Positions 8,513-17,137 are shown, counted from the first letter of the stretch. The stretch is DNA of 64,000 bases from Burkholderiales bacterium (GCA_020854105.1 JADZGB010000002.1:189695-253694), one strand, 5' to 3'. Made by a program: numbers and translations. Notes: a model not told the origin generated them from the sequence alone.

Positions 8513-9711
8513 GGCTGTGCGGGAAAGCGGGCGACCAGCTCCACGGTGCTGTCTGCGCGTCTGACCGACAGCGGCAGCCAGGTGCCCGGTGCCTGCCGCT
8601 GCACCGCGGCGGTCACGTCCTTCATCGCCGTCACCGGGCGACCGGCGATCCGGATGATCACATCGCCGCCGCGTATCCCCGCCTGCTCGGCGATGCTGTC
8701 CTTCGCCACCGCGCGCACCACCACACCGGCCTCGTCGTTGTCGAGCGTCACGCCCAGCCGCGGACGCGGCGCGGGCGCCGAGTCATCCATCACACCGAAC
8801 AGGTAGTCGGCCACCCCCGCCTGGGGCGTTTCGCACTGCGTGCCCGTCTCCCAGGGCAGCAGCACGACAGCGTCGTGCACGCCGAGCGCGCGCAGCTGGT
8901 GCGGCACACCGAAGCCGTCGCGCAGATGCCCGCTGCCCATGATGCCGATCACCATGCGTGTGCTGCCGTGCACGAGTTGATCGCTGATGCGCTGCGCCAT
9001 CGCCCGGTCCCAGACCTGCATGCTCTGCACGAAGCGCGTGAACTGCGGATCGCGCAGGTCGGCCTCGGCCGGTGGCTGGGCCGACGGCGTGCCGGGCCGC
9101 CCATGCGCGACGAAGGCATCGTACAGGGACTTCAGGTACTCGTTCGACGGCGGCGCCGGATCGGCCACGCCTTCGCGCCGCTCCGCGGGAATGGCTTCCC
9201 ACCCCTGGCTGCCGATCTCGCGCACCATCGTCCGCTCGACGTTGAGCGCCAGCATCGGGATGCGGTGCATACGCGCGTAGTGGAACAGCGGCAGGTAGAG
9301 GGCGGGGTCGATGCCCCATACCTCGTCCCACTCGCTGCGCTGGAGGAATTCGCTCTCGCCGAGGGTGCCGGCGCTCCACGCGTCGAGTACCGGCTGCAAC
9401 CGCCGCGGGAACATCTCCAGGCCCAGCGCGATGGCGGGCTGCCGTGCGTGCAGGGCAGCCAGCACGTGCAACTGCCAGCGATGGTGCTCGGCGCTGTCGT
9501 GGCTCTCGCCGAGCAGGACCACACGCTGCCGCGCAGCATGTGCGATCACGTCCTGGAGCGCGACCGGTGTCGCATGGCCATTGTCGAGACGCAGCCACTG
9601 TGCGGGCTGGGGACAGTCGGCGGCGTGCAGGGACACGGGTGCGCAGGCCGCAATGGTCAGGGCCAGCGACTTCAGGAGGCGTGCGGCGGCACGCCGGGAA
9701 TGATTCTGCAT
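8509..9711 (-). CDS. ChaN-family protein fused to a C-terminal PDZ domain
   Basis: 400 residues: signal sequence (SLALTIAACAPVSLHA, residues 15-30), ChaN/cofactor-haem-binding domain (VVLLGESHDSAEHH near 64-77; GLEMFPRR; VIGIMGSGHLRDG) and a PDZ domain at about 305-385 (PRLGVTLDND...GIRGGDVIIRIAGRPV). ChaN proteins are iron-regulated and can bind haem; the fold is shared with Tiki/TraB-type proteins, some of which are metalloproteases. Cys23 might be read as a lipobox Cys (TIAAC), but SLHA-AD cleavage is also possible. Start ATG 9711 has TAGAGG upstream. Overlaps the M1-like peptidase by 4 bp. The pair suggests a periplasmic proteolysis or haem-handling function. Confidence 0.82.
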   Translation of the reverse strand: MQNHSRRAAARLLKSLALTIAACAPVSLHAADCPQPAQWLRLDNGHATPVALQDVIAHAARQRVVLLGESHDSAEHHRWQLHVLAALHARQPAIALGLEMFPRRLQPVLDAWSAGTLGESEFLQRSEWDEVWGIDPALYLPLFHYARMHRIPMLALNVERTMVREIGSQGWEAIPAERREGVADPAPPSNEYLKSLYDAFVAHGRPGTPSAQPPAEADLRDPQFTRFVQSMQVWDRAMAQRISDQLVHGSTRMVIGIMGSGHLRDGFGVPHQLRALGVHDAVVLLPWETGTQCETPQAGVADYLFGVMDDSAPAPRPRLGVTLDNDEAGVVVRAVAKDSIAEQAGIRGGDVIIRIAGRPVTAMKDVTAAVQRQAPGTWLPLSVRRADSTVELVARFPAQP

Positions 9712-9780
9712 GAGACCTCTACGCAAGGGTGCACCCGGCCGGGGCACACGAGCGCGTGCCCCATCGAACCTTCTCGGACA

Positions 9781-10233
9781 TCATTGCACGCGCAAGATTG
9801 CAAGCAGCAGGCAGACCACGACCACCGTGCTCAGCCCGGCACGCAGGCGCAGATACCAGGGAGGCAGGGGAAAGCGCTGCGCGAACTGGCGATCCGCGCC
9901 GTAGTGGGCGGCGAACGTCGCAGCCATGAGCAGCAGTCCGGTCTTCGCCGGCATCAGCAGGGCGCCCCATGCGGCAAGCGCCGGAATCACGCTCCAGGTC
10001 ATGAAGACCGCGCGATCGCCTTCATTCATGCGCGGGTGCAGCATGGCCGCGCCCCAGTGCACGGCGCCGACGAAGCTCAGTATCACCGCAGCGTAGGAGG
10101 TGAGCCAGAACACCAGCATCGGCCGGTAGTCTGGAAGCGCGTGCATGGCACTGGCCAGCACGACGAAGGGAACCAGCCCGGCCGCGCCGAGCCAGAAGGC
10201 CGTGCGAGGGATCGGATCGCTGCCTTGGGCCAT
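9781..10233 (-). CDS. DUF3429-type integral membrane protein
   Basis: 150 residues with about four hydrophobic helices: AFWLGAAGLVPFVVLASAMH, FWLTSYAAVILSFVGAVHWG, a stretch around WSVIPALAAWGALLMPAKT, and AGLSTVVVVCLLLAIL. The pattern FVGAVHWGAAM is typical of the DUF3429 family, a widespread small inner-membrane protein of unknown role. ATG 10233 (MAQGSDPIPRT) was chosen because upstream in-frame sequence lacks a normal start within 60 codons and is arginine-rich. Weak AGGA upstream. It sits 97 bp downstream of the exonuclease/GIY-YIG gene and 69 bp upstream of ChaN, all on the same strand. Confidence 0.78.
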   Translation of the reverse strand: MAQGSDPIPRTAFWLGAAGLVPFVVLASAMHALPDYRPMLVFWLTSYAAVILSFVGAVHWGAAMLHPRMNEGDRAVFMTWSVIPALAAWGALLMPAKTGLLLMAATFAAHYGADRQFAQRFPLPPWYLRLRAGLSTVVVVCLLLAILRVQ

Positions 10234-10330
10234 GGGATCGGAATCCTGATCGTCGGTGGAAACGGGGCGCCGCCGCTGGTTCGGGAGCGCGCCGCATTGT
10301 AGCGTGCCGCTCTCGGGCGGCACGCACGGT

Positions 10331-11827
10331 TCAGTCGCGCGCCTCTGCGCAGCCCGCCAGATCGCGCACCCGATAGCCGCCGTGCGCGAGGGCGCGGCGC
10401 AGCGTGCGGAAGATGTCCACGTCGAAGCGCGGCAGCGCACGCGCCTCGCGCCATTCGTCCAGTTCGTGTTCGGCCAGCGCCGATCCGAGATAGCGCCAGC
10501 GGTCGAGCACGTGCAGTTCGCTGCGTGTGTTCACCATGTCCTCCTCGACCAGCACGACGGCACCGGCATAGGGCCAGAGCGGCAGGCGCAGGCGCTGCAG
10601 GGCCTGCATCAGCCGCAGCGCGTGCCGTGCAGGCGGCTCGCGTCCGACACAGGCGCCCCGGCCGGCATCGGCGCCCCGGCAGACATCGGCGCCCCGGCAG
10701 ACATCGGCGCCCCGGAAGGCATCGGTGCACAGCCCGTGGCATGGCGCATCCTCCAGGCCCACCGCGGACGCGCACAGCCGGTACTCGCGCACCAGCGCGC
10801 GCAGCGCACCGAGCGCATCGGTGCGCGACCGGAACGGACCGTAGAGGTCGGTCTGCGGGCTGTGGCAGTGGTTCAGATCCACGGCAGTGACGGCGAATTC
10901 GCCGGTCAGATTCGGCTTCCAGTGCAGGGCCCAGGCCTCGTGACTGCTGCGTGGAGGGCGGTTGTGTTCCGGCGCATCCCGTTCGACGATGCGCAGCTGG
11001 CGCAGGGATGCCCCGAGCTGGCCTGCGGTCGCGCTCCACTCGAGTCGCCCGCTGCGGATCGCCTCGCGCTGGGCACCGGCGTGTCGGCCGCCTTCCGAGA
11101 AATGGGTCAGGATCTGCTGACGCAGGCTGGCTGCCCGGCCGGCATACAGCGGCGTGCCGGATTCGCCGAACAGCTGGTAGATGCCCGGCGCGTCGGGGAT
11201 GTCGTCGAGCAGATCGGGGTCGACTCCCGGTGGCGCGCGCGGTGCCTGCATCACCTGCGCGACGCACTCCGCGAGGCGATCCGGTGCGGCATGCAGCGCC
11301 ATGGCCCGCAGAAGCTGCAGCAGCAGGCGCGCGTCGGCCAGCGCGCGATGGCGCCCGTCACAGGCGAGCGCGAAGCGCTCGACGAGAGTGTCGAGATTGT
11401 GCTTCGCGTGCCCGGGAAAGAGCGCCCGCGACAGGCGCACGGTGCACAGGACTTCGCTGCGGTAGGGCAGGGCGGCGCGGCGGAATTCGTTGCGCAGGAA
11501 CGCGTAGTCGAAGCGCGCGTTGTGCGCCACCAGCAGCCGGCCGTTGATGCGTGCAGCCAGATCCATCGCCACGTCCTCGAAGCGCGGCGCGTGCTCGACC
11601 ATTGCCCCGGTGATCCCGGTGAGCGACTGGATGCCGGACGGAATGTGGCGGCCGGGATTCACCAGCGTGGACCACTCCTGGATCAGCGCTCCGTCGTCGA
11701 CGAGCAGGACACCCACTTCGGTGATGCGATCGCGGCGCGGGTCGGCACCCGTGGTCTCCACGTCGAGCAGGGCGAGGCGACCGGGGATCACGCGCCGGAC
11801 GGTGATGCCGCGACGCGGCGCAGACAT
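10331..11827 (-). CDS. DnaQ-type 3'-5' exonuclease fused to a GIY-YIG endonuclease domain
   Basis: 498 residues. The N-terminal DEDDh exonuclease has DVETTG (Asp22, Glu24) and HRALAD (His160, Asp165). A GIY-YIG domain follows (APGIYQLF at 214-221 and LYAGRA at 227-232), as in Cho/UvrC-like proteins. This domain order is known in proteobacterial proteins annotated as DNA polymerase III epsilon subunit-like with UvrC-type nuclease; a role in DNA repair is likely. The cysteine-containing segment after the nuclease domain is expanded by four in-frame 18-bp repeats. Start ATG 11827; no clear Shine-Dalgarno. In-frame TTG 11911 and GTG 11908 are alternatives, but this N-terminal extension would be encoded by a 15-bp tandem repeat. 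Confidence 0.82.
   Translation of the reverse strand: MSAPRRGITVRRVIPGRLALLDVETTGADPRRDRITEVGVLLVDDGALIQEWSTLVNPGRHIPSGIQSLTGITGAMVEHAPRFEDVAMDLAARINGRLLVAHNARFDYAFLRNEFRRAALPYRSEVLCTVRLSRALFPGHAKHNLDTLVERFALACDGRHRALADARLLLQLLRAMALHAAPDRLAECVAQVMQAPRAPPGVDPDLLDDIPDAPGIYQLFGESGTPLYAGRAASLRQQILTHFSEGGRHAGAQREAIRSGRLEWSATAGQLGASLRQLRIVERDAPEHNRPPRSSHEAWALHWKPNLTGEFAVTAVDLNHCHSPQTDLYGPFRSRTDALGALRALVREYRLCASAVGLEDAPCHGLCTDAFRGADVCRGADVCRGADAGRGACVGREPPARHALRLMQALQRLRLPLWPYAGAVVLVEEDMVNTRSELHVLDRWRYLGSALAEHELDEWREARALPRFDVDIFRTLRRALAHGGYRVRDLAGCAEARD
10652..10723 (-). repeat. Four tandem 18-bp repeats inside the exonuclease/GIY-YIG gene
   Basis: Units at 10652-10669, 10670-10687, 10688-10705 and 10706-10723 share GGCGCCCCGG followed by CAGACATC or a close variant; the two central units are identical. 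Read on the minus strand they encode GADVCRGADVCRGADAGRGA-like hexapeptides. The array is in frame and therefore tolerated, but it is a likely site of length variation. Confidence 0.93.
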
Positions 11828-11833
11828 TGCCGG

Positions 11834-11862
11834 TGCGACGCGGCCCGTTGCGACGCGGCCCG
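11834..11862. repeat. 15-bp tandem duplication upstream of the exonuclease gene
   Basis: TGCGACGCGGCCCG occurs at 11834-11847 and again at 11849-11862 (period 15). It lies 7 bp upstream of the proposed start of the minus-strand exonuclease gene, where a ribosome-binding site would be expected but is absent. Confidence 0.85.
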
Positions 11863-11995
11863 GTACCACAGACTCCGGTGCGCGCAAGCTCGTGTTCGCT
11901 CCAGGCACCAACTGCCCGGATCACGATCGATCATTCCTGTTCCATCCGTGCGGCGATTCGGGCGAGCTTACCGAAATCCGCGCGCCGGGTGCTTC

Positions 11996-12023
11996 CCGGG
12001 GCAATTACCGGGGCAGTTACCGG
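11996..12023. repeat. 12-bp tandem duplication between divergent genes
   Basis: CCGGGGCAATTA (11996-12007) is followed by CCGGGGCAGTTA (12008-12019) and a partial third CCGG. It is in the 304-bp divergent region between the exonuclease gene and the unknown secreted protein. Confidence 0.82.
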
Positions 12024-12060
12024 CGCCGCCGGTGCGAAGGGTTGCAGAAAAACCCGCATG

Positions 12061-12066
12061 TATAAT
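12061..12066 (+). promoter_or_regulatory. Probable -10 element for the secreted protein/FAH operon
   Basis: A perfect TATAAT lies 66 bp upstream of the ATG at 12132. No good -35 is found at 16-18 bp; TTGCAG at 12042-12047 is too close. A GGGTT/AACCC inverted repeat (12039-12055) just upstream may bind a regulator. Confidence 0.5.
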
Positions 12067-12131
12067 CGATCGGAAACGACAGACCGGTGCGCCACTCGTC
12101 GCAGGCGCGCACCGCGCACGGAGGAGATCCG

Positions 12132-12701
12132 ATGAAGCACGTCGCAGCCGCGGCCCTGCTGTTTCTGGCCGCCACCGGCACCGCCCGCTTCGCGCTCGCA
12201 CATCCGGACGAGCAGCGGGACGCCCCCCAGACCATCGACTGCCGGACACCTTCCGAAGACGTCATCACGCGTCTGCCTGCGCCCCTGGATCGCTGGGCGC
12301 AACTGCACTGCACGCCCGAGGCGCAGTTCCTGGTGCCGAGCCGGGACTGGCTGTGGCGATATCCCGCGAGCTTCACCACCCCCGTGCTCATCCCTGCCTG
12401 GACGCCCAATCCGTCCAGGGCGGCGGCGCAGGCGCACTACTTCATCTCGGTCGAGATCGACCGTGCCAGCGATGAGGACGCACACGCCCTGGACGAACGC
12501 ATGGCCAGGGAAATATCGATCTACGGTGCGCTCGCACAGTCCCCGGTCTCCGAGGTGTACACGCTGCGGGCGGAGAACAATCACGGCGAGCACTTCGACA
12601 TCCATTTCATGTACCGCTCCGATCAGGACGTGTGGGGACTGGTGTGCGCGCCCCGCTGCGGCGCGGAGATGAGCTTCCGCCTGAACGCCAGGACCTACTG
12701 A
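12132..12701 (+). CDS. Secreted protein of unknown function
   Basis: 189 residues with a signal peptide (MKHVAAAALLFLAATGTARFALA, cleavage before HPDE). I do not recognise a family. The mature domain has four cysteines (TIDCRT, LHCTPE, LVCAPRC), two aromatic-rich stretches (RDWLWRYPASF; HYFISVEID) and a mixed alpha/beta look. ATG 12132 follows a strong GGAGGAG. The FAH-family gene starts 1 bp after its stop, so they are co-transcribed and possibly coupled, but a secreted protein with a cytoplasmic enzyme gives no clear functional link. Confidence 0.8.
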   Translation: MKHVAAAALLFLAATGTARFALAHPDEQRDAPQTIDCRTPSEDVITRLPAPLDRWAQLHCTPEAQFLVPSRDWLWRYPASFTTPVLIPAWTPNPSRAAAQAHYFISVEIDRASDEDAHALDERMAREISIYGALAQSPVSEVYTLRAENNHGEHFDIHFMYRSDQDVWGLVCAPRCGAEMSFRLNARTY

Positions 12702-12702
12702 G

Positions 12703-13899
12703 ATGAGCGCTCCTGCCTTGGTACTGGACGCGGCCACGGCCCTGCCGCAGGACGCGCGTGCCCTGCTGATCGGCCGTGCCTGGCTGCCGGGGGCTCATGC
12801 CGGCCCGGTGCCCGTCGCCGTGCAGGCGGGCAAGGTCTACGATCTGAGTTCGGTGGCATCGACCAGTGCGGAGCTGCTCAACAGCGGCGAGCCGGCTGCG
12901 CTCGTGCGCGCCGCCATCGGCGAAGCGCCGGTCATCGGCGATGTCGCCGATCTCCTCGCCAACAGTGCCGCGGGCGCGCAGGACGCCAGCAGCCCCTGGC
13001 TGCTGGCGCCCGTGGACCTGCAGGCGGTGCGCGCCTGCGGCGTGACCTTCATCGCCAGCATGCTCGAGCGCGTCATCGAGGAGCAGGCGCACGGCGATCC
13101 CGCGCAGGCCGAAGTCCTGCGCAAGTCGATCGGCGAGGAGATCGGCGGCCAGATCGGCAACATCGTGCCCGGATCGCCGGCAGCGATGCGCCTGAAGGAA
13201 TCGCTGATCCGGCGCGGCGCCTGGTCCCAGTATCTGGAAGTGGGTATCGGTCCCGACGCCGAGGTGTTCAACAAGGCGCAGCCGATGTCCGCGGTCGGCA
13301 CCGGCGCCGACATCGGCATCCTGCAGAACTCGTCATGGAACAATCCCGAGCCCGAGCTGGTGCTGGCCATCGACCGCAACGGCAGGGTGATCGGCGCCAC
13401 GCTGGGCAACGATGTCAACCTGCGTGACTGGGAAGGGCGCAGCGCACTGCTGCTCGGGCGCGCGAAGGACAACAACGCCAGCTGCGCGATCGGACCGTTC
13501 ATCCGGCTGATCGATGGCAGCTTCAGCCACGACGACGTGCGCCACGTCCACATCGACGTCGAGATCGCGGGTCAGGATGGCTTCGTGGTGCGCGGTGGTT
13601 ACGACCTCGCCCAGATCAGCCGCGATCCGCTCGATCTGGCCGGGCAGGCGCTCAATCGCAACCACCAGTATCCGGACGGCGTGGTGCTGTTCCTGGGCAC
13701 CGCCTTCGCGCCCACCCAGGATCGCGGGGAGCCGGGGCGCGGGTTTACCCACAAACCCGGCGACATCGTCACCATCCGTTCGAGCGCGCTCGGCGCATTG
13801 TCCAACCGGGTCGGCTACTGTGACCGGATCGCGCCGTGGAGCTATGGCGTGACCGAGTTGATGCGCAGCCTCGCAGCGCGCGGACTGCTCGGCGGCTGA
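12703..13899 (+). CDS. Fumarylacetoacetate-hydrolase family enzyme, long (about 400 aa) subtype
   Basis: 398 residues. The FAH fold is visible in the centre: GVTFIASMLERVIEE, then YLEVGIGPDAEVFNKAQPMS, NNPEPELVLAIDRNGRVIG (acidic metal ligands Glu/Asp) and IGPFIRLIDG. This longer subtype includes 2-keto-3-deoxy-pentonate (xylonate/arabinonate) dehydratases, so dehydration of a 2-keto-3-deoxy sugar acid is the best guess. It begins 1 bp after the upstream stop (TGAGATG). Two more FAH-superfamily members (the AraD1 type at 4.4 kb and the hydratase at 34.1 kb) are in this window. Confidence 0.8.
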   Translation: MSAPALVLDAATALPQDARALLIGRAWLPGAHAGPVPVAVQAGKVYDLSSVASTSAELLNSGEPAALVRAAIGEAPVIGDVADLLANSAAGAQDASSPWLLAPVDLQAVRACGVTFIASMLERVIEEQAHGDPAQAEVLRKSIGEEIGGQIGNIVPGSPAAMRLKESLIRRGAWSQYLEVGIGPDAEVFNKAQPMSAVGTGADIGILQNSSWNNPEPELVLAIDRNGRVIGATLGNDVNLRDWEGRSALLLGRAKDNNASCAIGPFIRLIDGSFSHDDVRHVHIDVEIAGQDGFVVRGGYDLAQISRDPLDLAGQALNRNHQYPDGVVLFLGTAFAPTQDRGEPGRGFTHKPGDIVTIRSSALGALSNRVGYCDRIAPWSYGVTELMRSLAARGLLGG

Positions 13900-13934
13900 G
13901 GGTCCCGGGCGGAGAGTGCGGTCCGCCCCGTCCT

Positions 13935-15185
13935 TCAGCCGAATACCGGCAGCGGATCGAACTTCCCGCCCAGCAGCGTCTCGCTGTCCCGCGCCGGCAG
14001 CCCCATCCAGCCCTGGATCGCGGTCGCGTAGCCGCGGCGGAAGTCCATCGTGTGGACGAGATTGTCGCCCTCGTCCAGGCTGGTCAGGCTGACGGGCGTG
14101 CCGTGGTGCCCGCCCCTGACGTTCTCGCCGACCACGAACATCAGGTTGGCGGTGCCGTGATCGGTGCCCAGGCTGGTGTTCTCCGGTACGCGGCGGCCGA
14201 ACTCGGAGAAGATCAGCAGCGTGACGTCCTGCGCGCGGCCGATGCGCTGCAGGTCGCGCTGGAAGGCGAGCACGGCGTCGGAGACATAGGTGAGCTGACG
14301 CGCGTGCAGATCGCTCTGGTGCACGTGCGTGTCGAAGGCGTTGTGGCGATAGGCGACGTAGTAGAGCCGGGTGGGCATGTCGGCGTCGATCAGTGCGGCC
14401 ACCTTCTTCAGGTCCACCGGATACACGCCGTAGTCGACCGGCGTCCGGTAGCGCGACCACGCCTCGCGTACCAGCGCGGAGGCATCGTGCGCACTGCGTG
14501 CCACCTCGAGCAGGTAGCGCTGCGCGTCGTTGGCCGGCGCGCCGGCGTCGGCGATGCGCTCGAACACCTCGCGTTCCTGGAAGAAGCCCTTGCGCACGAA
14601 CTTCTCCGGGTCATCGAACACCACCGGCGTGTGCACATGGCTGCGCACCGCCAGCGACTGGGTCTCGTCGATGTTGACCAGGAAGTTGGGCGCACCCTGC
14701 GGCTGGAGCGCGTCCGCGAGCCGGCCGACCCAGCCGTACTCGCCGCCGCTGTTGGGCGCGGCCGTGTGCCAGTAGGCCATGGAGGTGAAGTGCGAGAACG
14801 ACGGCTGATCGTATCCGCAGCCGTGCAGGACGGCCAGCTTGCCGTCCTTGTACAGCCGCTCGAAACCGGCCATTCCCGGGCTGAAGCCGAAGTGCTGGTC
14901 GATCCGGCGCAGCTTGTCGGCCTTGATGCCGATGTTGGGCCGGTGGCGATAGTAGGCATCGTCGGCATAGGGCACCAGCGTGTTCAGGCCGTCATTGCCG
15001 CCGGACAGCTCCATCACCACCAGAACGCGCCTGTCCTGCGCGGGCATCGCCGCCAGGGCATCGGCCGCGCTGCCGAAGAACAGCGGCAGGCCGAGTGCGC
15101 CCGCGGTATGCGCGCACACCCCGCCCAGCGCGCCTTTCAGCAGGCGGCGCCTGGCCAGCAGCCGTTCCAGTTGGTTGCGGTTCAT
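13935..15185 (-). CDS. DUF1501 family secreted protein (Tat-like signal)
   Basis: 416 residues with an Arg-rich N-terminus (LLARRRLLKGALGGVCAH) like a Tat leader. The body has the DUF1501/alkaline-phosphatase-like layout: LVVMELSGGNDGLNTLVPYAD near residue 60, FSHFTSMAYWHTA, a late SEFGRRVPENTSLGTDHGTAN and VVGENVRGG. DUF1501 proteins are nearly always encoded beside DUF1800 proteins, as here (29-bp gap, same strand). Export as a complex or calcium/surface-associated role has been suggested for such pairs, but the biochemical activity is not established. Confidence 0.88.
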   Translation of the reverse strand: MNRNQLERLLARRRLLKGALGGVCAHTAGALGLPLFFGSAADALAAMPAQDRRVLVVMELSGGNDGLNTLVPYADDAYYRHRPNIGIKADKLRRIDQHFGFSPGMAGFERLYKDGKLAVLHGCGYDQPSFSHFTSMAYWHTAAPNSGGEYGWVGRLADALQPQGAPNFLVNIDETQSLAVRSHVHTPVVFDDPEKFVRKGFFQEREVFERIADAGAPANDAQRYLLEVARSAHDASALVREAWSRYRTPVDYGVYPVDLKKVAALIDADMPTRLYYVAYRHNAFDTHVHQSDLHARQLTYVSDAVLAFQRDLQRIGRAQDVTLLIFSEFGRRVPENTSLGTDHGTANLMFVVGENVRGGHHGTPVSLTSLDEGDNLVHTMDFRRGYATAIQGWMGLPARDSETLLGGKFDPLPVFG

Positions 15186-15214
15186 TGCGTGTTCTCCGGA
15201 TGGGGGCGCGTGCG

Positions 15215-17137
15215 TCAGCCGAGCTGGTACTCGGGCATGCTCAGGATCAGGTGCGCCAGCATGCGCAGAGGTTCCTCGAGGTACGTGCGTGCACGGGCGA
15301 TGTCGGACGTGCCCAGTTCGCGATCGAGGAAGGCGATGAGCTGGGCGCGCCGAGAGGCATCGATCGGCACCCGCAGCAGGCGACCGAGCATGAAGTCGAC
15401 CACCTGCGTGCTGTCCTTCAATCCCGCCTCCGCCACCATGCCCGCGAGATCCAGGCGGGCGAAGGTGCGCGGGATCGGCTTGACCCGCTCGACCGCCATC
15501 TGCCAGCCGCGATAGCTGGCGAAGCGCGTGTTGAAGTCCTCGTCGCGATCGACCATGGCGCTGGAAATGGCCATCATGGTGCCGGACATCTCGCTGGCGT
15601 TGGACGCGGCCATGGTGTTGGACATTGCCCCGGTGTTGGACATTGCCCCGGTGTCACCGCCCGCGCCGCCGGCCATCGCCACGCTGACCGGCCTGGTCGC
15701 GCTGGTGATGTCGTAGCCCATGCCGATGCGCTCGTGCACGGCCCGAATCTCGTCGCCGGTGAGCAGGGACGGATAGCGGTCGGTCGCAATGTAGGTGATG
15801 TCGGGGAACATCACGTCACGCGCGAAGTTGCCGCGCTCGATCAGCAGTCCCGGCGTGATCCAGCTGCGGCCCTGCGCCCAGCCCGCCACCGTCGGAGGCC
15901 GAAACAGCTGCTGTCCCAGGGCCGCGGTGGTGTCGTTGAAGTCCGGAACGCCGGGAATCTCCTTCAATCCGAGCTTCAGGTAGGTGGAGACGACCATTTC
16001 GGCCGGCCCCTTGATGCGCGTGCCCACGCTCGGTGCGCTGTAGAAGTCCTTCGACAGGAAGATGGTGCGCATCAGCGGCGCGATCTCGTAGTCGTTGTCG
16101 CGCAGCACCGCACCCAGTTGCCTGCCCAGCTCGGGCGAGACGTCCTCGCGTACGAAGAAGCGGTAGATCCTGGAGGCGATGTAGTCGGCCGTGACCGGGT
16201 GTGCCAGGATGATGTCGATCACCTGCACGCCGTCGAAGCGCCCGGTGTGTCCGAGCACGCTCTTCTCGCCGCCGTCGTGGCGCTCGTCGTTCACCACGAA
16301 CATCAGACCGGCGTAGTTCCAGCCGGTGAACGCGCGTGCGGCCTCGCGGATGTCGTGTTCGCTGTAGTTGCCCACGCCCATGGTGAACAGCTCCATGATC
16401 TCGCGGGCGAAGTTCTCGTTCGGTGCGCCCTTGACGTTCACGCCGGCATCCAGGAACGCGAGCATGGCCGGATCCTGCGCCACGCCGATCAACAGGTCGC
16501 GGAAATTCCCGGTGCCCTCCCGCTGGAACAGCTCGAGCTGCAGCAGCATCTTGCGCACGTCGCGCACCTTCTCCTCGCTGGTGGCGAAGTGGCCGTGCCA
16601 GAACAGCGCCATCTTCTCTTCCAGCGGACGATGGGTGGCCAGCATCCGGCCGGCCCACCACCAAGCCGCGCGATTGGTCTCCAGCCGGCTGGCGCGCAGC
16701 CAGTAGAAGAACTTGTTCGCGACCGGCTGCATGCGTCGGTTGCCGTCGGGCTTGACCTGCACGCCCAGCGCCTCGCCCCTGGTCCGGGCCTGGTCGGTGG
16801 TGGCCGGACGGCTCACCGGGAAGGGGTCGAGTCCCTCGTCCCAGATCTCGGAGGCATCGAAGGGCCGAAGGTGACCGTTGTCCACCTTGTCGTGGTCGAT
16901 CAGGCGCGCTACCGCCTGCTCGGGCGAGAGCCGCGCCAGTGCGTCGATCTGCTCCGGAGTGCCGCCGAAGCCGGCGCGCTCGAGCAGGTGCGCAGCGCGA
17001 TCACGGCTCCAGTCCTGGCTGCCGATGGCGGAGAGATCGCCGCTCCAGGGGTCGGGCGGGGTGCCGGCCCGGGCTGCGCCTGCCAGGACCGTCAGGCCGA
17101 GGCAGGCGGCGGCCAGTACGTGGGTGAACGCATTCAT
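15215..17137 (-). CDS. DUF1800 family secreted protein
   Basis: 640 residues from ATG 17137, which opens a Sec signal peptide (FTHVLAAACLGLTVLAGAARA). The DUF1800 core is recognisable: HLLERAGFGGTPEQIDAL, the EKMALFWHGHFATSEEKV block, NFAREIMELFTMGVGNYSE, EAARAFTGW and VAGWAQGRSW. Near residues 490-515 the core is interrupted by a low-complexity insert of repeated GAMSNT-type hexapeptides encoded by 18-bp repeats. First gene of the two-gene operon with DUF1501. No strong Shine-Dalgarno is seen upstream. Confidence 0.87.
   Translation of the reverse strand: MNAFTHVLAAACLGLTVLAGAARAGTPPDPWSGDLSAIGSQDWSRDRAAHLLERAGFGGTPEQIDALARLSPEQAVARLIDHDKVDNGHLRPFDASEIWDEGLDPFPVSRPATTDQARTRGEALGVQVKPDGNRRMQPVANKFFYWLRASRLETNRAAWWWAGRMLATHRPLEEKMALFWHGHFATSEEKVRDVRKMLLQLELFQREGTGNFRDLLIGVAQDPAMLAFLDAGVNVKGAPNENFAREIMELFTMGVGNYSEHDIREAARAFTGWNYAGLMFVVNDERHDGGEKSVLGHTGRFDGVQVIDIILAHPVTADYIASRIYRFFVREDVSPELGRQLGAVLRDNDYEIAPLMRTIFLSKDFYSAPSVGTRIKGPAEMVVSTYLKLGLKEIPGVPDFNDTTAALGQQLFRPPTVAGWAQGRSWITPGLLIERGNFARDVMFPDITYIATDRYPSLLTGDEIRAVHERIGMGYDITSATRPVSVAMAGGAGGDTGAMSNTGAMSNTMAASNASEMSGTMMAISSAMVDRDEDFNTRFASYRGWQMAVERVKPIPRTFARLDLAGMVAEAGLKDSTQVVDFMLGRLLRVPIDASRRAQLIAFLDRELGTSDIARARTYLEEPLRMLAHLILSMPEYQLG
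15614..15654 (-). repeat. 18-bp tandem repeats within the DUF1800 gene
   Basis: GGTGTTGGACATTGCCCC occurs exactly twice (15614-15631, 15632-15649) with a partial third copy, and degenerate copies follow (CCATGGTGTTGG, GTTGGACGCGGCC at 15597-15613). Encodes GAMSNT repeats in the Met/Ser/Asn-rich insert. Confidence 0.92.

Noticed and set aside
6443-10302. Long plus-strand frames (787 and 684 codons) opposite the M1-like and ChaN genes
   Set aside because: They show no domain motifs, while the minus-strand genes have signal peptides, catalytic motifs and coupled starts.
10652-10723. Possible CRISPR-like repeat array
   Set aside because: Units are contiguous 18-bp tandem repeats without spacers and lie in frame within a nuclease gene; no cas genes are present.
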